A DNA stretch of 64,000 nucleotides from Bradyrhizobium sp. JYMT SZCCT0428 (GCF_018131075.1 NZ_JAFCLS010000016.1:1-64000), one strand, 5' to 3'; numbered from the stretch's first letter, positions 1 through 8,857 are shown. The notes: generated by a model not told the origin, from the letters alone. A program made the numbers and translations.

Positions 1-355
1 CCGGCCTCCCCTGCGCAATGGCTTTACGGCTTATGCCGTGATCTCCCCGGAGACGAGTTCTTGGTTGACTCCGTCGCTGCCGTTTCCGCTTGCGCTTCTC
101 CGACAACTTGACGCCTGCAACGGGCGCCAGGACCACACGGTTTTGCCGTACGCTGATCCACGCCGTCGTCGAGGCGTAAACCAGCGTCCACCGCAACCCG
201 CCCAACGTCCGTGACGACGGCCGACGCCCTTCTGACCAGGACGGGATGGCCGAATGTATGCACCTGATTTGCCATTCTGGTAAACAGAAATGTTTTTTAT
301 CTTGGGGCTTGACACGAATTCCGTAAATCAGAACTGATTTGCCCGTCGCGTTGTT
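1..355. repeat. Dispersed Bradyrhizobium-type intergenic repeat (left end cut by the window)
   Basis: This stretch has no convincing gene. Several phrases in it (the opening bases through about 60, the segment around 110-150, and the TTGACA-containing segment from about 300 to 350) match my memory of a repeat found many times in Bradyrhizobium genomes. It ends with a perfect 7-bp inverted repeat, AAATCAG and CTGATTT, at 325-340. Minus-strand reading frames of 83 and 94 codons cross it but overlap each other and have no recognisable domain, so they are not called. The family assignment is from memory and was not searched. Confidence 0.5.
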
Positions 356-564
356 TTGTCGCGCTTGCAGAATTGGCGGCTGTCGCCGATCGCCGGCGCA
401 TCCGCTTTGCGCGAGCAGCGGACGTTCCCCTAGCGCAGCTTTGACCCTTCGGACGTCGGGGTGCTTGTCTCCAATTGCTTTTTCCGCTTCAATTGCGCGT
501 GGAATTGAGCACGGCCTACCTGCACCATAAGCACTGTTTTCGCTATCGGCGACGAGGTGTTCAA
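356..564. other. Intergenic, no gene seen
   Basis: About 210 bases between the repeat and the ABC substrate-binding gene. Short overlapping frames on both strands have no recognisable motif. A Shine-Dalgarno-like GAGG at 554-557 belongs to the next gene. No clear promoter or hairpin was seen. Confidence 0.4.
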
Positions 565-1530
565 ATGAGGCGGCGGGAGTTCATGAGCCTTGTCACCGCA
601 ACGGCTATTTGGCCGATTGCTGCGATTGCCCAATCAAAAGCCATAGCGAAAATCGCGATTATCGGATCGCTCAATCAGACTGCGATCAACGTATTCAAGG
701 ATGGTTTGCGCGAGTTCGGCTTCGTCGAAGGCGAAACAATCATCATCCTTGGCAGCCCAGCCAGCGCGGCTTCGCCGGAGGAAGTGTCAAAGTCGGTCTC
801 CAATTTCATTTCGCAAAAGATCGATTTGATCTTTGCGTCCGGGGCAGTCGCCGGGAGAACAGCTAAGGCTGCAACAAGCACGCTCCCAATCGTCTGTCTC
901 ACCGGTGATCTGGTTGGGGCGGGATTGGTTCAAAGCCTAGCAAGTCCCGGCGGCAACATCACCGGCATTAGCATTTTAACGGCAGAGGCGAGTGCAAAAC
1001 GGCTTGAATTGCTAAAGCTGCTCATCCCTGGACTCGAGCGGGTCGCGGCGTTCTACAATGTAGCGGACCCTACAGCTGGCCTCTCGCTGAAGCCAACGGA
1101 AGCAGCGGCGAAAGAACTGCAGCTTACCGTTGAGGCGTTAGGAGTTCGCGGGGAGAGCGACTTCAGGAATGCCTTTGCCGCAGCTATTGCAGCGAGGGCG
1201 CAGGCCATCGCACTCACAAGCAATCCTCTGTTTGATATAGCCGGAAGTCAAATCGCGGAACTTGCGTTGCAGAACAAGCTCGCGACAATAAGTTTTGCGG
1301 ATTCATTTCCCAAAGTCGGGGGGCTTGTTTCCTACGGACCAAACATTATGGGCTCCTATCGCCGAGCAGCCTATTTCGTTTCCCGTATCCTGCGCGGCGA
1401 TAAACCGGAGAACCTCCCTGTGGAACAACCTGCCAAGTATAACCTCGGCATCAACCTGAACACGGCAAGAGCACTTGATATAAGCGTTCCGAAGGGTCTA
1501 CTGGCATTTGCCGACGAGGTGATCGAATGA
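565..1530 (+). CDS. ABC transporter substrate-binding protein (PF04392 type)
   Basis: A 321-residue periplasmic solute-binding protein of the family annotated as ABC transporter substrate-binding protein (PF04392). The start at 565 was preferred to an in-frame start at 475 because it places RRREF and a hydrophobic export signal ending in AIAQS at residues 1-22, and GAGG lies 7 bases upstream. The N-terminal lobe opens with AKIAIIGSLNQT, followed by alternating alpha/beta segments typical of the fold. The ligand cannot be told from the sequence. No permease or ATPase lies next to it, so it is an orphan receptor or works with a transporter encoded elsewhere. GC content is visibly lower than in the genes to its right, which may indicate acquisition. 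Confidence 0.8.
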   Translation: MRRREFMSLVTATAIWPIAAIAQSKAIAKIAIIGSLNQTAINVFKDGLREFGFVEGETIIILGSPASAASPEEVSKSVSNFISQKIDLIFASGAVAGRTAKAATSTLPIVCLTGDLVGAGLVQSLASPGGNITGISILTAEASAKRLELLKLLIPGLERVAAFYNVADPTAGLSLKPTEAAAKELQLTVEALGVRGESDFRNAFAAAIAARAQAIALTSNPLFDIAGSQIAELALQNKLATISFADSFPKVGGLVSYGPNIMGSYRRAAYFVSRILRGDKPENLPVEQPAKYNLGINLNTARALDISVPKGLLAFADEVIE

Positions 1531-1672
1531 GATGGCGACTTCCATTGATGGGCACTTAGCAGACCTTATGTTTCGGTGAACGTCCGCTTTGCCCAAAGGA
1601 AGCCCTTCCGCGAGCGCCGGCAGCGCCGTTCTTTTCCTTTCCAAGGTGATCGAGAACCCGACCCAGGCGCTT

Positions 1673-3313
1673 TCACACCGCCTTAGCTACCGAGTGCAGC
1701 TCCTCGACCAGCACGCGCATGTTCTCGCTGTAGTCGACGGGAACCACGACCAGATGCACGCCGCCTTCGCTGAAAGCAGATTCCAGCATCGTCGAGAGCT
1801 CCGAGACCTTGCCGACGCGCGCGCCCTTGGCGCCGTAGGACTTGGCATAGGCGACGAAATCAGGATTACCGAACTCGAGGCCGAAGTCGGGAAATTCATC
1901 GACTTGCTGTTTCCAGCGGATCATGCCGTAGGCGCGATCCTCCAGGATCAGCACGACGAGGTTCAGCTTGAGGCGCACCGCCGTTTCCAGCTCCTGCGAA
2001 TTCATCATGAAGCCGCCGTCGCCGCAGACCGCGAGCACGCGCCGCTTGGGATAGAGCAGCGCCGCTGCGATCGCCGAAGGCAGCCCCGCCCCCATGGTCG
2101 CCAGTGCGTTGTCGAGCAGCAGCGTGTTGGCGACGCTGGTGCGATAGTTGCGGGCGAACCAGATCTTGTACATGCCGTTGTCGAGGGCCACGATGCCGTC
2201 CGGCGGGATGACGGAGCGGACGTCGTGCACGATGCGCTGCGGCGTCAGCGGAAATCGGTCCTCGGTCGAGCGCTCGGCGAGATGGGCGAGAATGCCTTCG
2301 CGCAGGCCCAGCAATGCCTGACCGTTGGGCAGCTTGCCTTCGAGGCGATCGGCCAGCGCGGCAAGGCCGGCGCCGATGTCGCCGACGATCTCGGCCTGCG
2401 GGAAGTAGACCTGCTCCACCGTCGCCGGCGTGACGCCGACATGGATCACCTGCGGTCCGTCATGGCCCATCAGGAACGGCGGCTTCTCGACGGTGTCATG
2501 GCCGATCGAAATGATCAGGTCGGCCTGGTCGATGGCCTCGTGCACCCAATCGCGTTCCGACAGCGCAGCGGTGCCCATATAGAGATTGGAGCCGGCATTG
2601 ACGGCGCCCTTGCCCATCTGGGTATTGAAGAACGGAATCTTGCATCGGCGCACGAACGCCGACAGCGGCTCGGCCAGCAGCGGGCGGCTCGCCGCGGCGC
2701 CCAGCATCACGAGCGGCTTTTTGGCGGCGATGATCATGGCCGCGGCGCGATCGATCGCCGCTGACGGCGCCACCGGCAGCTCGACGGTGTGCGGCGGAAT
2801 CATATCGGCGGTGGCTTCATCGGCAGCGATGTCCTCGGGCAGTTCGAGATGCACCGGGCCCGGCCGCTCCTGCTGCGCGACGCGGAAGGCGTCGCGAACC
2901 AGGGTCGGAATACTCTGTGCTGACACGATCTGCGTCGCCATCTTGGTCAGCGGCCGCATGGTTGCGACGATATCGACGATCTGAAAGCGCGCCTGGCGGC
3001 TGCTCCGGATCGCCTTCTGTCCTGTCAGCATCACCATCGGCATCGCGCCGAGATGCGCGTAGGCCGCGGATGTCGTCAGGTTGAGCGCGCCGGGACCGAG
3101 CGTCGTCAGGCAGACGCCCGCCCGTCCGGTAAGCCGGCCATAAGTGGCCGCCATAAATCCGGCGGCCTGCTCGTGCCGCGTCAGCACGAGCTTGATCTTC
3201 GAGCGCCGCAGCGAATCCAGCACGTCGAGATTCTCCTCGCCGGGAATGGCGAAGATGTATTCGACGCCCTCGTTCTCGAGGGCCGCGACCAGGAGATCGG
3301 AGGCTTTGGTCAC
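1673..3313 (-). CDS. Acetolactate synthase-like ThDP enzyme, large subunit
   Basis: A 546-residue thiamine-diphosphate enzyme with the three domains of the acetohydroxyacid synthase family: N-terminal pyrimidine-binding domain with the catalytic Glu in RHEQAAGFMA (about residue 48), a central domain, and a C-terminal ThDP domain starting at GDGGFMMNSQELE. It closely follows the catabolic AlsS pattern (AYGMIRWKQ near the C-terminus) and no small regulatory subunit gene is adjacent, so a biosynthetic IlvB role is less likely. The motif that normally supplies the Mg-binding Asn reads LEDRAYG, with Glu at that place. The start is GTG, sharing bases with the TGA of msrA (GTGA overlap), so the two are translationally coupled. 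The true substrate may be another 2-oxo acid. Confidence 0.85.
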   Translation of the reverse strand: MTKASDLLVAALENEGVEYIFAIPGEENLDVLDSLRRSKIKLVLTRHEQAAGFMAATYGRLTGRAGVCLTTLGPGALNLTTSAAYAHLGAMPMVMLTGQKAIRSSRQARFQIVDIVATMRPLTKMATQIVSAQSIPTLVRDAFRVAQQERPGPVHLELPEDIAADEATADMIPPHTVELPVAPSAAIDRAAAMIIAAKKPLVMLGAAASRPLLAEPLSAFVRRCKIPFFNTQMGKGAVNAGSNLYMGTAALSERDWVHEAIDQADLIISIGHDTVEKPPFLMGHDGPQVIHVGVTPATVEQVYFPQAEIVGDIGAGLAALADRLEGKLPNGQALLGLREGILAHLAERSTEDRFPLTPQRIVHDVRSVIPPDGIVALDNGMYKIWFARNYRTSVANTLLLDNALATMGAGLPSAIAAALLYPKRRVLAVCGDGGFMMNSQELETAVRLKLNLVVLILEDRAYGMIRWKQQVDEFPDFGLEFGNPDFVAYAKSYGAKGARVGKVSELSTMLESAFSEGGVHLVVVPVDYSENMRVLVEELHSVAKAV

Positions 3314-3849
3314 GCGGCTCCCCTCACCCCCGGCTCCGCCTTCTCCGCCCGGTGCGGCAGCGTCCAGTCCGGCCGGATGAAGTGGCAGGTGTAGCCGTCA
3401 GGATATTTCTCCAGATAATCCTGATGCTCGGGCTCCGCTTCCCAGAACGGACCGACGGGCGCCACCTCGGTGACGACCTTGCCGGGCCAAAGGCCGGAGG
3501 CATCAACGTCGGCGATAGTGTCTTCCGCAACCCGCTTCTGCTCCTCATTGGTATAGAAGATGGCCGACCGATAGCTCGGGCCCAGATCGTTGCCCTGGCG
3601 ATTCAAGGTTGACGGATCGTGAATCTGGAAAAAGAACTCCAGCAGCTTGCGATAGCTGATCACTTTCGGATCGAAGATGATCTCGATGCCTTCGGCGTGA
3701 TTGCCGTGGTTGCGATAGGTCGCATTCGGCACTTCGCCGCCGGTATAGCCCACCCGGGTTGAAATCACGCCGGGATAGCGGCGCAGCAGATCCTGCACAC
3801 CCCAGAAGCAGCCACCGGCAAGGACTGCGCGTTCCGCCGAAACCGTCAT
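3310..3849 (-). CDS. msrA: Peptide-methionine (S)-S-oxide reductase MsrA
   Basis: A 179-residue enzyme that reduces methionine-S-sulfoxide in proteins and repairs oxidative damage, probably in the cytoplasm as no signal peptide is seen. The catalytic cysteine is Cys14 in the signature GGCFWGVQ. Further family motifs are GYTGGEVPNATY, GNHAEGIEIIFDP, FFFQIHDPSTLNRQGND and YRSAIFYTNEEQ. The length is normal for MsrA. A strong ribosome site (GGGAGG) precedes the ATG at 3849. It is the first gene of a two-gene unit with the downstream ThDP enzyme. MsrB is not nearby. Confidence 0.95.
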   Translation of the reverse strand: MTVSAERAVLAGGCFWGVQDLLRRYPGVISTRVGYTGGEVPNATYRNHGNHAEGIEIIFDPKVISYRKLLEFFFQIHDPSTLNRQGNDLGPSYRSAIFYTNEEQKRVAEDTIADVDASGLWPGKVVTEVAPVGPFWEAEPEHQDYLEKYPDGYTCHFIRPDWTLPHRAEKAEPGVRGAA

Positions 3850-4125
3850 GTCGGTCCTCCCTTCGGTTCACTGCGGGCGTCGTTCCCCGCAAGCCATCAA
3901 GCGCGCATAATGCGGCCGAACGATGCCAAATTGCAAACAGCAACAAGCGGCTGCCTTGCGCCAGAAGCGGCCGTTCGAGCCAAGTCGGCTTTTGAACCGA
4001 AGGAGACGTCGATCAGACTTACCAAGCGGGCTCATTCTCATCGCAGGCTATGCTGGGCATGCCCGGGGGGCGATCCACGCCGTGACGACAATATGCGCCG
4101 CGCCGCCTCCCCCTAGGCGCTTTGG

Positions 4126-6453
4126 ATGGAGTACGAGACGTTTCGGCGTTGCCTTTTCTTAACCCTTTTCCTGGCTCCGGCGTTCCTGCCCCTGCTCGCG
4201 CCGCCGGCCCGCGCGGCGGACAAGGCGTGGGAGGATTGCGGTCAAATCGCCGATCAGGAACGCAAGATCGCCGGATGCACGGAAGTGTTGGCGCGCGGTG
4301 CGGCAGAGAGCGCGACAGGCCGCGCCAACGCCTATGTCAATCGCGGTTATGCCTACGGCACTGTTGATAACGACCGCGCCATCAAGGACTACGACGAGGC
4401 GATCCGCCTCGATCCGAAAGTTGAACGTGCCTATAACGCCCGCGGCCGTTCGTACTTCTTGAAGGGCGACTACGACCGCGCCATCAAGGATTACGACGAG
4501 GCGATCCGCCTCAATCCGAAATATGCGCTTGCCTATACCGGTCGCGGCAAGGCCTACTATGGCAAGGGCGACAACGACCGTGCCATCAGGGATCACGACG
4601 AGGCGATCCGCCTCGATCCGAAATTGGCGGATGCCTATAGCAATCGCGGCAATGCCTACTCCGGCAAGGGCGACAACGACCGCGCCATCAGGGATCACGA
4701 CGAGGCGATCCGCCTCGATCCGAATTTTGCGGAGGCCTATTTCAATCGCGGGCTTGCCTACACCAGCAAGCGCGATCACGACCGCGCCATCAAGGATTAC
4801 AGCGAGGCGATCCGCCTCAATCCGAAGGACGCGAGCGCCCATATGCATCGTGGCGGCGCCTACTTCTTCAAAGGCGATTATATCAGCGCCATCAAGGAGT
4901 ACGACGAGGCGATCCGCCTCGATCCGAAATATGCGCTGGCCTATGAGATCCGCGGGCGGGCCTATGAAAACAAGGGAGACGCCGCCCGGGCCAGGAAGGA
5001 TTTCGACGAGGCGGCGCGGCTGCGGCCGAGAGCGGGGCAAGCGGCGTTGACCCCAAAGAATGCCGACGACTTTAACGATCGCGGACACGCCTACGCCGAA
5101 AAGGGCGACTACGACCGCGCCATCAAGGATTTCGCCGAGGCGATCCGTCTCGATCCGAAAAATGCGACGTCGTACAACAATCGCGGAGGCGCCTATTCCC
5201 ACAGGGGCGACAACGACCGCGCCATCAGGGATTTCGATGAGGCGGTCCGCCTAGACCCGAAATTTGTGGCCGCCTATTTCAATCGCGGCAATGCCTACAG
5301 GGAGAAGGGCGATTACGACCGCGCCATCAAGGATTACAGCGAGGCGATCCGCCTCGATCCGAAATACGCGCCGGCCTATTTCAATCGCGGGGCGGTTCAC
5401 ACCACCAAGGGCGATTACGACAGCGCCATCAAGGAGTACGACGAGGCGATCAGTCTCGATCCGAAAGATGCAAAGGCCTATTACAATCGCGGCGTCGTCT
5501 ACTCCAGCAAGCGCGATAACGACCGCGCCATCAAGGATTTCGACGAGGCCATCCGCCTCGATCCGAAATATGTGATTGCCTATTATAATCGCGGCAATAT
5601 GCACAGGGAGAAGGGCGACAACGATCGCGCCATCGAGGATTACAGCGAGGCGGTCCGCCACGACCCGAAATATGTGGCTGCCTACTTCAATCGCGCGGCT
5701 GTTTTCGTCGCCAAGGGCGATCCTGACCGCGCCATCAAGGAATACGACGAGGCGATCCGCCTCAGGCCGAACGATGCGGCCGCCTATGCCAATCGCGCCA
5801 GCGTCTACGCCAGCAAGAGCGACAACGAGCTCGCCATCAAGGATTTCAGCGAGGCGATCCGCCTCGATCCGAAAAATATGCGAGCCTATAGCGGTCGCGG
5901 CGATGCCTGGCGCCGCAAGAGCGATTTCGATCGCGCCATCAGGGATTACGGCAAGGTGATCGAACTGGCCGGCAAGCCGGAGAAGGCGCACTGGACCTAC
6001 TGGCTTTACCGCGGCGTGAGTTTTGAGCGGCTCGGCAAATGGCCGCAGGCGGAAGCGGATTTTCTCAAGGCGATGGAGCTCGATCCCGATCAACCCGACG
6101 TGCTCAATCAACTCGGCTTTAACTGGGTCGATCGGAAGCTCAAGCTCAGGGAAGGCCTGGCGCTGCTCGAGAAGGCCGTAAAACTCAGGCCGGACGACGG
6201 CTATATGCTCGACAGTCTCGGCTGGGCGCACTACCGCCTCGGCGATTACACGGAGGCGATCAAGGTCCTGGAGCGCGCGGCCGCTCTTGAATCGGACAAC
6301 AGCGAGATAAGAGACCATCTCGGCGACGTGCACTGGCGGGCGGGACGCCAGGACGAGGCGCGCAAATCCTGGGAGCTGGCGTTATCGCTCAAGCCCGATC
6401 CAGCCGAGGCGAAGAAGATCAAGGGCAAGATCGCGAAAGGGCTGGAAAAATGA
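4126..6453 (+). CDS. Exported protein with about 20 tetratricopeptide repeats
   Basis: A 775-residue protein with an export signal (hydrophobic core at about residues 10-25, Ala-X-Ala cleavage site near residue 30) followed by about 20 consecutive 34-residue TPRs. Repeats 1-15 are nearly uniform, with consensus RGxAYxxKGDYDRAIKDYDEAIRLDPK. Repeat 7 ends in a 10-residue spacer, and repeats 16-20 are diverged and resemble C-terminal TPRs of other alphaproteobacterial proteins (LDSLGWAHYRLGDY, LGDVHWRAGRQDEA). No enzymatic domain is present, so it is likely a periplasmic scaffold for protein-protein contacts. The partner is unknown. The gene is divergent from msrA with a 276-bp gap. The start codon has only a weak ribosome site. 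Confidence 0.85.
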   Translation: MEYETFRRCLFLTLFLAPAFLPLLAPPARAADKAWEDCGQIADQERKIAGCTEVLARGAAESATGRANAYVNRGYAYGTVDNDRAIKDYDEAIRLDPKVERAYNARGRSYFLKGDYDRAIKDYDEAIRLNPKYALAYTGRGKAYYGKGDNDRAIRDHDEAIRLDPKLADAYSNRGNAYSGKGDNDRAIRDHDEAIRLDPNFAEAYFNRGLAYTSKRDHDRAIKDYSEAIRLNPKDASAHMHRGGAYFFKGDYISAIKEYDEAIRLDPKYALAYEIRGRAYENKGDAARARKDFDEAARLRPRAGQAALTPKNADDFNDRGHAYAEKGDYDRAIKDFAEAIRLDPKNATSYNNRGGAYSHRGDNDRAIRDFDEAVRLDPKFVAAYFNRGNAYREKGDYDRAIKDYSEAIRLDPKYAPAYFNRGAVHTTKGDYDSAIKEYDEAISLDPKDAKAYYNRGVVYSSKRDNDRAIKDFDEAIRLDPKYVIAYYNRGNMHREKGDNDRAIEDYSEAVRHDPKYVAAYFNRAAVFVAKGDPDRAIKEYDEAIRLRPNDAAAYANRASVYASKSDNELAIKDFSEAIRLDPKNMRAYSGRGDAWRRKSDFDRAIRDYGKVIELAGKPEKAHWTYWLYRGVSFERLGKWPQAEADFLKAMELDPDQPDVLNQLGFNWVDRKLKLREGLALLEKAVKLRPDDGYMLDSLGWAHYRLGDYTEAIKVLERAAALESDNSEIRDHLGDVHWRAGRQDEARKSWELALSLKPDPAEAKKIKGKIAKGLEK
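4327..5887 (+). repeat. 102-bp tandem coding repeat array within the TPR gene
   Basis: About 15 head-to-tail 102-bp units, each encoding one TPR. They are conserved at the DNA level as well as in protein: the block GAGGCGATCCGCCTCGATCC recurs with few changes in most units. This suggests recent expansion or gene conversion. The array also creates long mirror reading frames on the minus strand that are not genes. Confidence 0.85.
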
Positions 6454-6517
6454 AGCGCCTGCCGGCGCAAGTGGCGACGCGACCGGCCGCGTCCGCGTCT
6501 TGCGCCTGCACTGCTTT

Positions 6518-6566
6518 GAAGCAAAGCCTTCTTTGAAGCAAAGCCTCCTTCTTAGAAGCAAAGCCT
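6518..6566 (+). repeat. Three short direct repeats
   Basis: The 12-mer GAAGCAAAGCCT occurs three times (starting at 6518, 6535 and 6555) in the 243-bp gap between the TPR gene and the next small gene. Spacing is 17 and 20 bases. No function is evident. The rest of the gap shows no gene. Confidence 0.6.
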
Positions 6567-6696
6567 TGGGAACATCTAAAAAGATAGATAAAACGGAGCG
6601 AAATCCAAAACGGTTCGCAACCTATCTAAATTGAGTGTTCCTCAACTTCGCGGGCTGATGCTCGGTGCAACCGATGGGGCGCATCAGGAGCCGATC

Positions 6697-7041
6697 ATGC
6701 CGACCAAAGCTCGAGCAACCGCAACCGCCGGCCCCGCGCAAGCGCGCGAAGATATCATGAGCGCGCAAGCCCTCAGTACCCTGAGCGCGGGTGCGGTAAG
6801 CGCGATGAGCGCCGTTGGGGCCGCAGTCCTCAAGAGGCATAAGGATGCGATGGCCAAAAAGCCGGAATGGTTCTGGCACATCTTCGCGAAGTGCGAGGCA
6901 AAGGCCGCTCGCATCGCCGAGCAGGCCGCCCGCGCCCCTCAAGCGTGCGGCGATGCGGCATTCATCGAGTCCTATGCCAGGAGCCTGCCGAAACTGATGG
7001 CTACTGCGCTAAAAGCTCACGAGAAAGCTCTAAGAGACTGA
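6697..7041 (+). CDS. Small hypothetical Ala-rich helical protein
   Basis: A 114-residue protein I do not recognise. The start at 6697 was chosen because CAGGAG sits 6 bases upstream, whereas the in-frame start at 6631 has no such site. The sequence is Ala-rich and mostly helical, with a small hydrophobic stretch (LSAGAVSAMSAVGAAVL, about residues 28-44), then a basic patch (KRHKDAMAKKPEWFWHIFAK) and a charged C-terminal helix. The amphipathic Ala-rich character is vaguely phasin-like, but no phasin motif can be shown. The stop codon lies inside the first unit of a 22-bp tandem repeat. Confidence 0.55.
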   Translation: MPTKARATATAGPAQAREDIMSAQALSTLSAGAVSAMSAVGAAVLKRHKDAMAKKPEWFWHIFAKCEAKAARIAEQAARAPQACGDAAFIESYARSLPKLMATALKAHEKALRD

Positions 7042-7097
7042 GCCTGAGGCGTCAGAGACTGAGCCTGAGGGCATCAGAGACTGAGCCCGAGGGCATC
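7033..7097 (+). repeat. Three tandem copies of a ~22-bp unit overlapping a stop codon
   Basis: Units at 7033-7053, 7054-7075 and 7076-7097 share the core AGAGACTGAGCCTGAGGGC with one deletion in the first and one substitution in the third. The first unit supplies the last codons (Arg-Asp-stop) of the upstream small gene, so each copy carries the same Arg-Asp-stop potential. It looks like slippage duplication of the gene's 3' end. Confidence 0.8.
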
Positions 7098-7109
7098 GCC
7101 TGGAGCAGC

Positions 7110-7388
7110 CTACGGAGACCGACCTCTCTTTGTGGGGTCGACCAGCACGCTGCGAAGCTCGTCGATCCGTTGCGCAAGATCTATCGCATTTTCCTTCAAC
7201 ACGTTCATCGCATGACCGCGGTGACCCTCATCTTCCAATTCTGCGATCCGGTCGTTGAAGGCGTGCAGCTCCTCTTCCAATTGCTGAATTCCATGCTGAA
7301 TTGGAAATCGCCGAGCAGGATATTTATCGACGGTTGGTCGCTTCGCTGGACCCGCACCCTGCAAGCCTCGCCGGCGCTGTGTTGACAT
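7110..7388 (-). CDS. Small hypothetical coiled-coil protein
   Basis: A 92-residue protein without a recognised family. A very good ribosome site (GGAGGAG) precedes the ATG at 7388, which is the main support for it being real. The N-terminus (about 28 residues) is basic. The rest has two heptad-patterned helices, around IQQLEEELHAFNDRIAELEDE and ENAIDLAQRIDELRSVL, suggesting a helical hairpin or dimer. It stands alone, convergent with the preceding small gene and divergent from the cyclase-family gene. Confidence 0.5.
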   Translation of the reverse strand: MSTQRRRGLQGAGPAKRPTVDKYPARRFPIQHGIQQLEEELHAFNDRIAELEDEGHRGHAMNVLKENAIDLAQRIDELRSVLVDPTKRGRSP

Positions 7389-7615
7389 GGCTCCTCCGAA
7401 TCGCGAGCACGTGGCGACTTCAATCTAGCGCGTTTTTCGTCGGAAGTAGCGCCATGTTGTTGCTGCGGTGCATGGTCTGCTGGGTAGCCTGGATTACCTC
7501 GTCCGGATGGCACATCGTCCCAGGCACGTTGTCCTGCCTTGAACCGCCCGGACGGGACCCGCATACTCTATCCTGGGGTGCCGTTCCAGAGCACCCGCTC
7601 TTGGGAGGAACAGGG

Positions 7616-8568
7616 ATGAAAGCATTCACTTTGGGTGCGGCGATCACGCTTGCATTTTCCGCCGCCGCCTATGCGCAGGCACCAAGCTGGACCGTTCCGA
7701 CGGAAAGCCAGCGCTGCCCTTCGAAATGGGGCGCGGCCGACGAGCGCGGTTCGGCCAATCACCAGAAACCCGCGGCCGTGATGAACGCCGCGAAGCTGTC
7801 AAGAGCGGCGAGGTCATCGAGCTCGCATACGTGCTGGGTCCCAGCATGCCGTTCTTCGGGACACGGCGCTTCGACGTGCACACCAAGCGCACCTTCATGA
7901 ACCAGTTCTCAAACATGCGCGGTTCGAACGAAGAGCTCGTCGTCACCGAACTCGGCCAGGTCGGCACGCAGTTCGACGGCTTTGCGCACCAGACCCATCT
8001 CAACAGCTGGTACAATTGCCAGAAGGTCGACGAGAACGCCGAGCGCAACGGCTTCAAGAAGTTCGGCGTCCACAATGTAGGCACGCTGTTCACGCGCGGC
8101 GTCCTGATCGACGTCGCAGGCTTCAAAGGCGTCGAGATGCTGGGTGACAATTACGAAATCACCGTGGAGGATCTCGAGGGCGCGCTGAAGAAGCAGAATC
8201 TGACGCTGCAGCCCGGCGACGCGGTGCTCATCCACACCGGCTGGGGCAAGATCTACGGCAAGGACAATCCGCGCTACGTGAAATCCTGCCCCGGCATCGG
8301 CGTGCCGGCCGCGCTATGGCTCGCCACCAAGGACCCGATGCTGCTCGGCGCCGACAACTGGCCGGTCGAAGTCTCGCCCAACCCCGACAAGCAATTGTCG
8401 CTTCCGGTGCACCAGATCGCACTGGTGGTGAACGGCATCCACCTGCTGGAGAACCTCAAGCTTGACGAACTCGCGCAAAAGGGCGTCGGAGAGTTCGCCT
8501 TCGTGATGCAGCCGCTCAAGATTCAGGGCGGCTCCGGCTCGACGGTGTCACCGATCGCGGTGAGGTAG
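7616..8568 (+). pseudogene. Cyclase-family (KynB-like) exported hydrolase, frameshifted near 7798
   Basis: The start at 7616 follows GGAGGAACAGGG and gives a clear signal peptide ending in AAAYAQA, then SWTVPTESQRCPSKWGAADERGS. The reading frame must shift by one base at about 7798 (GCTGTCAAG, where GCTGGTCAAG would keep frame) to continue into VKSGEVIELAYVLGPSMPFFGTR and the rest of a cyclase-family protein. With the base restored it would be about 317 residues. The metal-site motif reads QVGTQFDGFAH rather than the HxGTHxDxxxH of arylformamidases, a variant I associate with a subgroup of this family. The shift disables the protein if real, but a one-base consensus error in a GG doublet would look the same. 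Confidence 0.75.
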
Positions 8569-8857
8569 CGGCGGCTGTTCGATTTCCAAAAAGCCCGGGG
8601 CTTCGACGACGTCCACTCTGGAAGCAGAGCGGACGTCGCACGGCCTTGGGCGATCTGGACATGTCTCACTTGCGGATCTGGCGGGACGACGCTCGCTGAT
8701 CGCCAGTATCGCGGGCGCTAGCCCGCATTAAAACTGGAAGTTTTCAATCTGGAGCAATTCTAGTCACCACCCATCGCGCTGCAGGGGTGAGTGCGTTAGA
8801 GCGAGGCCTCAAAAAATCGTACCGGCCAAGCCGGCAGGCTTCAGGATACATCGCAGC
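8569..8857. other. Intergenic, upstream of the receptor remnant
   Basis: About 290 bases with no supported gene. It would have held the promoter of the lost TonB-dependent receptor. I looked for an iron-box-like palindrome and found none that was convincing. Confidence 0.4.

Noticed and set aside
31..315. Minus-strand frames of 83 and 94 codons at the left edge
   Set aside because: Two overlapping frames compete, both lie inside the presumed dispersed repeat, and neither has a motif.
4327..5887. Possible CRISPR-like periodicity
   Set aside because: The 102-bp units are contiguous coding TPRs without spacers, and no cas genes are present.
4159..6333. Minus-strand frames with repeats of DRLVVILDGAVVIA type
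   Set aside because: They are the mirror of the TPR coding repeats and not genes.
8720..8780. A possible iron-control (ICE/Irr-like) box upstream of the receptor remnant
   Set aside because: Only a short partial palindrome around TCTAG was seen, too weak to call.
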